Shown here piece by piece: positions 12,434 to 14,839 of a DNA stretch of 14,839 nucleotides (positions within the stretch are counted from its first letter, which is position 1; the number at the start of each line of letters is the position of its first letter). The position numbers and the translations under genes are program-made. The stretch is taken from NCBI GenBank assembly GCA_023391955.1, contig JAEWAA010000258.1, forward strand, positions 1 to 14,839, read 5' to 3'. Below the pieces are notes generated by a model that did not search any database, was not told the origin of the DNA, and saw nothing but the letters and a program-made list of their open reading frames with translations. This DNA is from Bacillota bacterium. Lineage in GTDB: Bacteria; Bacillota; Bacilli; Paenibacillales; NBRC-103111.

Positions 12434-14839
12434 TCAAGGTTTGTAGAAGAGCACGGTTACCGGGTTAAGCAGTTGATTGTTCGCATCCTTCAGGCCGACA
12501 ATTGTTATGGAATGCCGACCGGACGGAATGGCACTCAAATCCATGGCCATTTTCAACTGCTTCGCGTTGACACTGTCTGTTTCAGGTAGAACACGCCATG
12601 GATTAAGAACATCCGCATCGTTATAGACGTAGATCGTTTGAGAACTGGCAAGGTTGGCATTGAACTGAATAATCAGGTTCGAATCCACAATAACCGGCAT
12701 GATGTTGTTTTGAGCAAATTGCTGAGCCGCTGTTGCATCCGTTGTCGAAGCTGTTGTGGAAGCATACACCGCTTCGGGATAGGCAGATGCCTGCGGCACG
12801 ACCTGAAGCGTGAATGTCTTCGACATGTTCAGATAGGCCGCTTTGACGGTGGCTGTTCCTGTTGCCTTTATGTTGAACAGGCCATTATTCACACTCCCGA
12901 CATCCGTGCCGGTATAACTGAAAAGTGCCTGAGCCGTGACATCCGACACTGAGCCGTCACCCATCGTTGCCAGCACCCTCATGGGCTGATAAGCGGTTTT
13001 GGCGCTTCCATCATATGCATAGTACATCACATCGCTGTTGACTTCATCGTTGAGCACACCGACAACCTCCAGCTTCTTCAAGGTCTGCACCACTACCGGC
13101 AGCGATGCCGTACGACCATTATAGGTGGCCGTTACCGTTGTGGCTCCGTCATTGCTGCCGCCTTTCACACTGATGCCTCCCGACGAGGCGTCGATGATGG
13201 CGATATTGGCATCGGCAGAATCAACTTGGGTAATATGAGCCGTTACATCGGTTACTGAAGTGCCATTTTCGTCCACATAGTAAGCTTTGACAGTCTTGCT
13301 TTGGGAGCTGCTCAGTTTCAGATTCCCCTGTGAATCAACAGTATTCATGTCATCCGGCATAAGAGTGAGGCCTGGAGTGCGGACTTGCATGTACACATAG
13401 GTTCCAAAGTTGGCGAAGTGAACGTTCATATTAGAATCCCCGTTGCTCAATGCTTCGACTACGCCGTTGGACACCAACTTGACGACTTTGTTATTATCGG
13501 CAGGGTACCATGTCGCCTGATCCGTTACCTCCTCTGTCGAGCCGTCCGTATACACAGCCGTCAGCTTGAACTGCTTCTGGCCCGTGGAGTAGAAGGTTAC
13601 CATATTGGCCAACCCGGGTCCGCCGCCAACATCCACATAGTTCCCGTTCCCGGAGTCATACTGGAACTTCAGATCGTCGAGAATCTTCACAAGTATCGGA
13701 ATGGTCAAGGTTTTGCCGCCATATTCGGCTGTAATGACCGCCGTACCGGAAATGTCTTCAACGTCGAGGCTGATATAAGTATTCGTGCCATAGCCGTAAG
13801 TAGCGGATGCCACTGTAGCATCGGATGTGCTCCATACTGCCATTTCGCTTACATTCCTGCGGGCGCCGTTATCATAAACGGCCAACAATACAGCTTCCTT
13901 GGGCCCCCCATAATGAACAACCAGTTGACCTGACTGATCCACATACGAGTCGGCCAGATGGCGGTACTGAAGCTCCAGGCTGCTCAAGTAGTCCGGTACT
14001 GTCGTAATCGTATTGGTTACCCCAACCTGCAGCTCGAAGCCGCCCAGTTTTACTTCGACCTGAGTTGTTCCGGCCTCCACAGGAGTGAACACGCCCTTGG
14101 AAACCGAGACTATGTTCAAATCGTCAGAAGTCCATTTCACTTCATCCGTCACATTAGCAGTCGATCCGTCACTGTAATGAGCGGTGGCGGTAATCATCTG
14201 TGAAGACGGGCTGCTATCAGTAAAGGTGACAGACGATGCCGTCGTGGTCAGATCTGTCATAATCTTGGAGCCGACTGCATTAACGCTGACCTTGACAATA
14301 ACGGATGCCGACCGGCCGCCATACAAGGCGGTTACAATCGTCGAGCCTGGCGTAACCGGGATAATCCGGCCTTTTTCCACTTTGGCCACATTCGTATCCG
14401 CGCTGGTCCAGACGGCTGTCTCTGTAACATCAGTGGAATTGAAGTTTGCAGTCACTTTAGCAGCGCTCAAATCATCAAGGTACACCGTGTTTTCAGACAA
14501 ATAAAAAAAGTCGTTGACCGAAACAGGCGTGCCGGAAGTCGGTACCGGGCTCGGCGCAGTCGAGCCGGTTGGTGTCGGTTTAGGTGTAGCCGAAGCTGTT
14601 GGTGTGGCGGTCGGTGTTGCCGTCGGTGTTGCCGTCGGTGTTGCCGTCGGTGTTGCTGTAGCCGTAGGTGTCGGTGTCGGTGTTGCTGTCGGCGTGGGTT
14701 CAGGCGTGCTGCCGCCATTATCTCCGCCATCATCGCTTCCACCCCCGCCGGTGCTGCCGCCTGTTCCGCCTGTTGAAGGTGTCGGCGTGGCGGAAGGAGA
14801 TGTGCTGCCCGCAGGAGTACCGCCAGGACTCTTCACTTC
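12434..14839 (-). CDS. Large secreted/surface protein with PT-rich linker and six Ig-like repeats (C-terminal part)
   Basis: The frame is open to the right window edge, so the start, any signal peptide and any N-terminal domain are missing; a GTG at 14836 is not a credible start because it begins inside low-complexity sequence. From that codon the 800 visible residues are: Gly/Ser/Asp-rich and ATPT-type linker (about 1-104); six divergent bacterial Ig-like (BIG_2-like) repeats at about 105-185, 189-275, 285-386, 387-487, 488-585 and 586-681, each with the pattern A-Y-DGS-VTD, W-S-D--V--V--G, and A-YGG near its end; and a C-terminal domain (683-800) ending VTVLFYKP. There is no LPXTG, SLH or other anchor at the C-terminus, so any attachment must be N-terminal. 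A catalytic or binding domain upstream of the linker is expected from architecture. The terminator at 12372 follows. Confidence 0.88.
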   Translation of the reverse strand, partial: EVKSPGGTPAGSTSPSATPTPSTGGTGGSTGGGGSDDGGDNGGSTPEPTPTATPTPTPTATATPTATPTATPTATPTATPTASATPKPTPTGSTAPSPVPTSGTPVSVNDFFYLSENTVYLDDLSAAKVTANFNSTDVTETAVWTSADTNVAKVEKGRIIPVTPGSTIVTALYGGRSASVIVKVSVNAVGSKIMTDLTTTASSVTFTDSSPSSQMITATAHYSDGSTANVTDEVKWTSDDLNIVSVSKGVFTPVEAGTTQVEVKLGGFELQVGVTNTITTVPDYLSSLELQYRHLADSYVDQSGQLVVHYGGPKEAVLLAVYDNGARRNVSEMAVWSTSDATVASATYGYGTNTYISLDVEDISGTAVITAEYGGKTLTIPILVKILDDLKFQYDSGNGNYVDVGGGPGLANMVTFYSTGQKQFKLTAVYTDGSTEEVTDQATWYPADNNKVVKLVSNGVVEALSNGDSNMNVHFANFGTYVYMQVRTPGLTLMPDDMNTVDSQGNLKLSSSQSKTVKAYYVDENGTSVTDVTAHITQVDSADANIAIIDASSGGISVKGGSNDGATTVTATYNGRTASLPVVVQTLKKLEVVGVLNDEVNSDVMYYAYDGSAKTAYQPMRVLATMGDGSVSDVTAQALFSYTGTDVGSVNNGLFNIKATGTATVKAAYLNMSKTFTLQVVPQASAYPEAVYASTTASTTDATAAQQFAQNNIMPVIVDSNLIIQFNANLASSQTIYVYNDADVLNPWRVLPETDSVNAKQLKMAMDLSAIPSGRHSITIVGLKDANNQLLNPVTVLFYKP
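14610..14657 (-). repeat. Tandem 12-bp repeats coding ATPT units in the linker
   Basis: Four head-to-tail copies of GTCGGTGTTGCC as written on the plus strand, three identical and the last with one base change (14646-14657). Read on the minus strand in frame they encode Ala-Thr-Pro-Thr. Degenerate copies extend on both sides from about 14595 to 14700. Near-identical DNA, not just protein, suggests recent slippage and possible length variation. Confidence 0.9.

Noticed and set aside
14595..14700. Possible CRISPR-like or regulatory repeat array
   Set aside because: Units are contiguous without spacers and in frame as Ala-Thr-Pro-Thr, so it is a coding low-complexity linker.

Overview
The window looks like chromosomal DNA from a Paenibacillus-type Firmicute. 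The evidence is a moderately GC-rich base composition, strong AGGAGG/GGGGGAG ribosome-binding sites, one GTG start, a YesM/YesN-type two-component pair, a GH8 exo-oligoxylanase close to the Bacillus halodurans enzyme as I remember it, and a proline/threonine-linked multi-Ig surface protein. No rRNA, tRNA, CRISPR array, transposase or phage gene is visible. Genus assignment is inference.

Left region (1-3932), sugar sensing and xylan use. On the minus strand a YesN-type response regulator (964-2538) is followed after 11 bp by the N-terminal two thirds of a YesM-type sensor kinase (1-952), cut by the window edge. Its ORF is open at the edge, and the long plus-strand ORF over the same bases is a shadow. 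Divergent from the pair is a cytoplasmic GH8 reducing-end xylose-releasing exo-oligoxylanase (2769-3932). The simplest reading is a xylo-oligosaccharide response module.

Middle region (4014-7943). A HEAT-repeat DNA-alkylation-repair-like protein is convergent with an EamA-type drug/metabolite exporter. Between them is a 185-bp block with four copies of a ~26-bp element in nested inverted order; the inner pair forms a long bidirectional terminator hairpin. A MarR regulator is divergent from the EamA gene and is followed by an intrinsic terminator. Next comes a 12-TM MFS exporter whose promoter carries a near-perfect 22-bp palindrome at the expected transcription start, a good candidate MarR operator.

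Right-middle region (7927-11423). Two clearly paralogous alpha/beta hydrolases (acetyl-xylan-esterase-like) lie head to head over an 88-bp region with overlapping divergent promoters and a tandem decamer. The plus-strand copy abuts a LysR regulator gene with no gap. A convergent AraC regulator follows; its promoter also has a palindrome at the start site.

Right end (11505-14839). A CPBP-family intramembrane protease, a strong intrinsic terminator, and the C-terminal 800-odd residues of a large secreted or surface protein: a PT-rich linker, six divergent bacterial Ig-like repeats and a distinct C-terminal domain. Its beginning is off the right edge.

I found no clearly new multi-gene system. 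The items most worth checking are the nested inverted-repeat block, the head-to-head esterase paralogs with LysR, and the palindromic operators at the MFS and AraC promoters.
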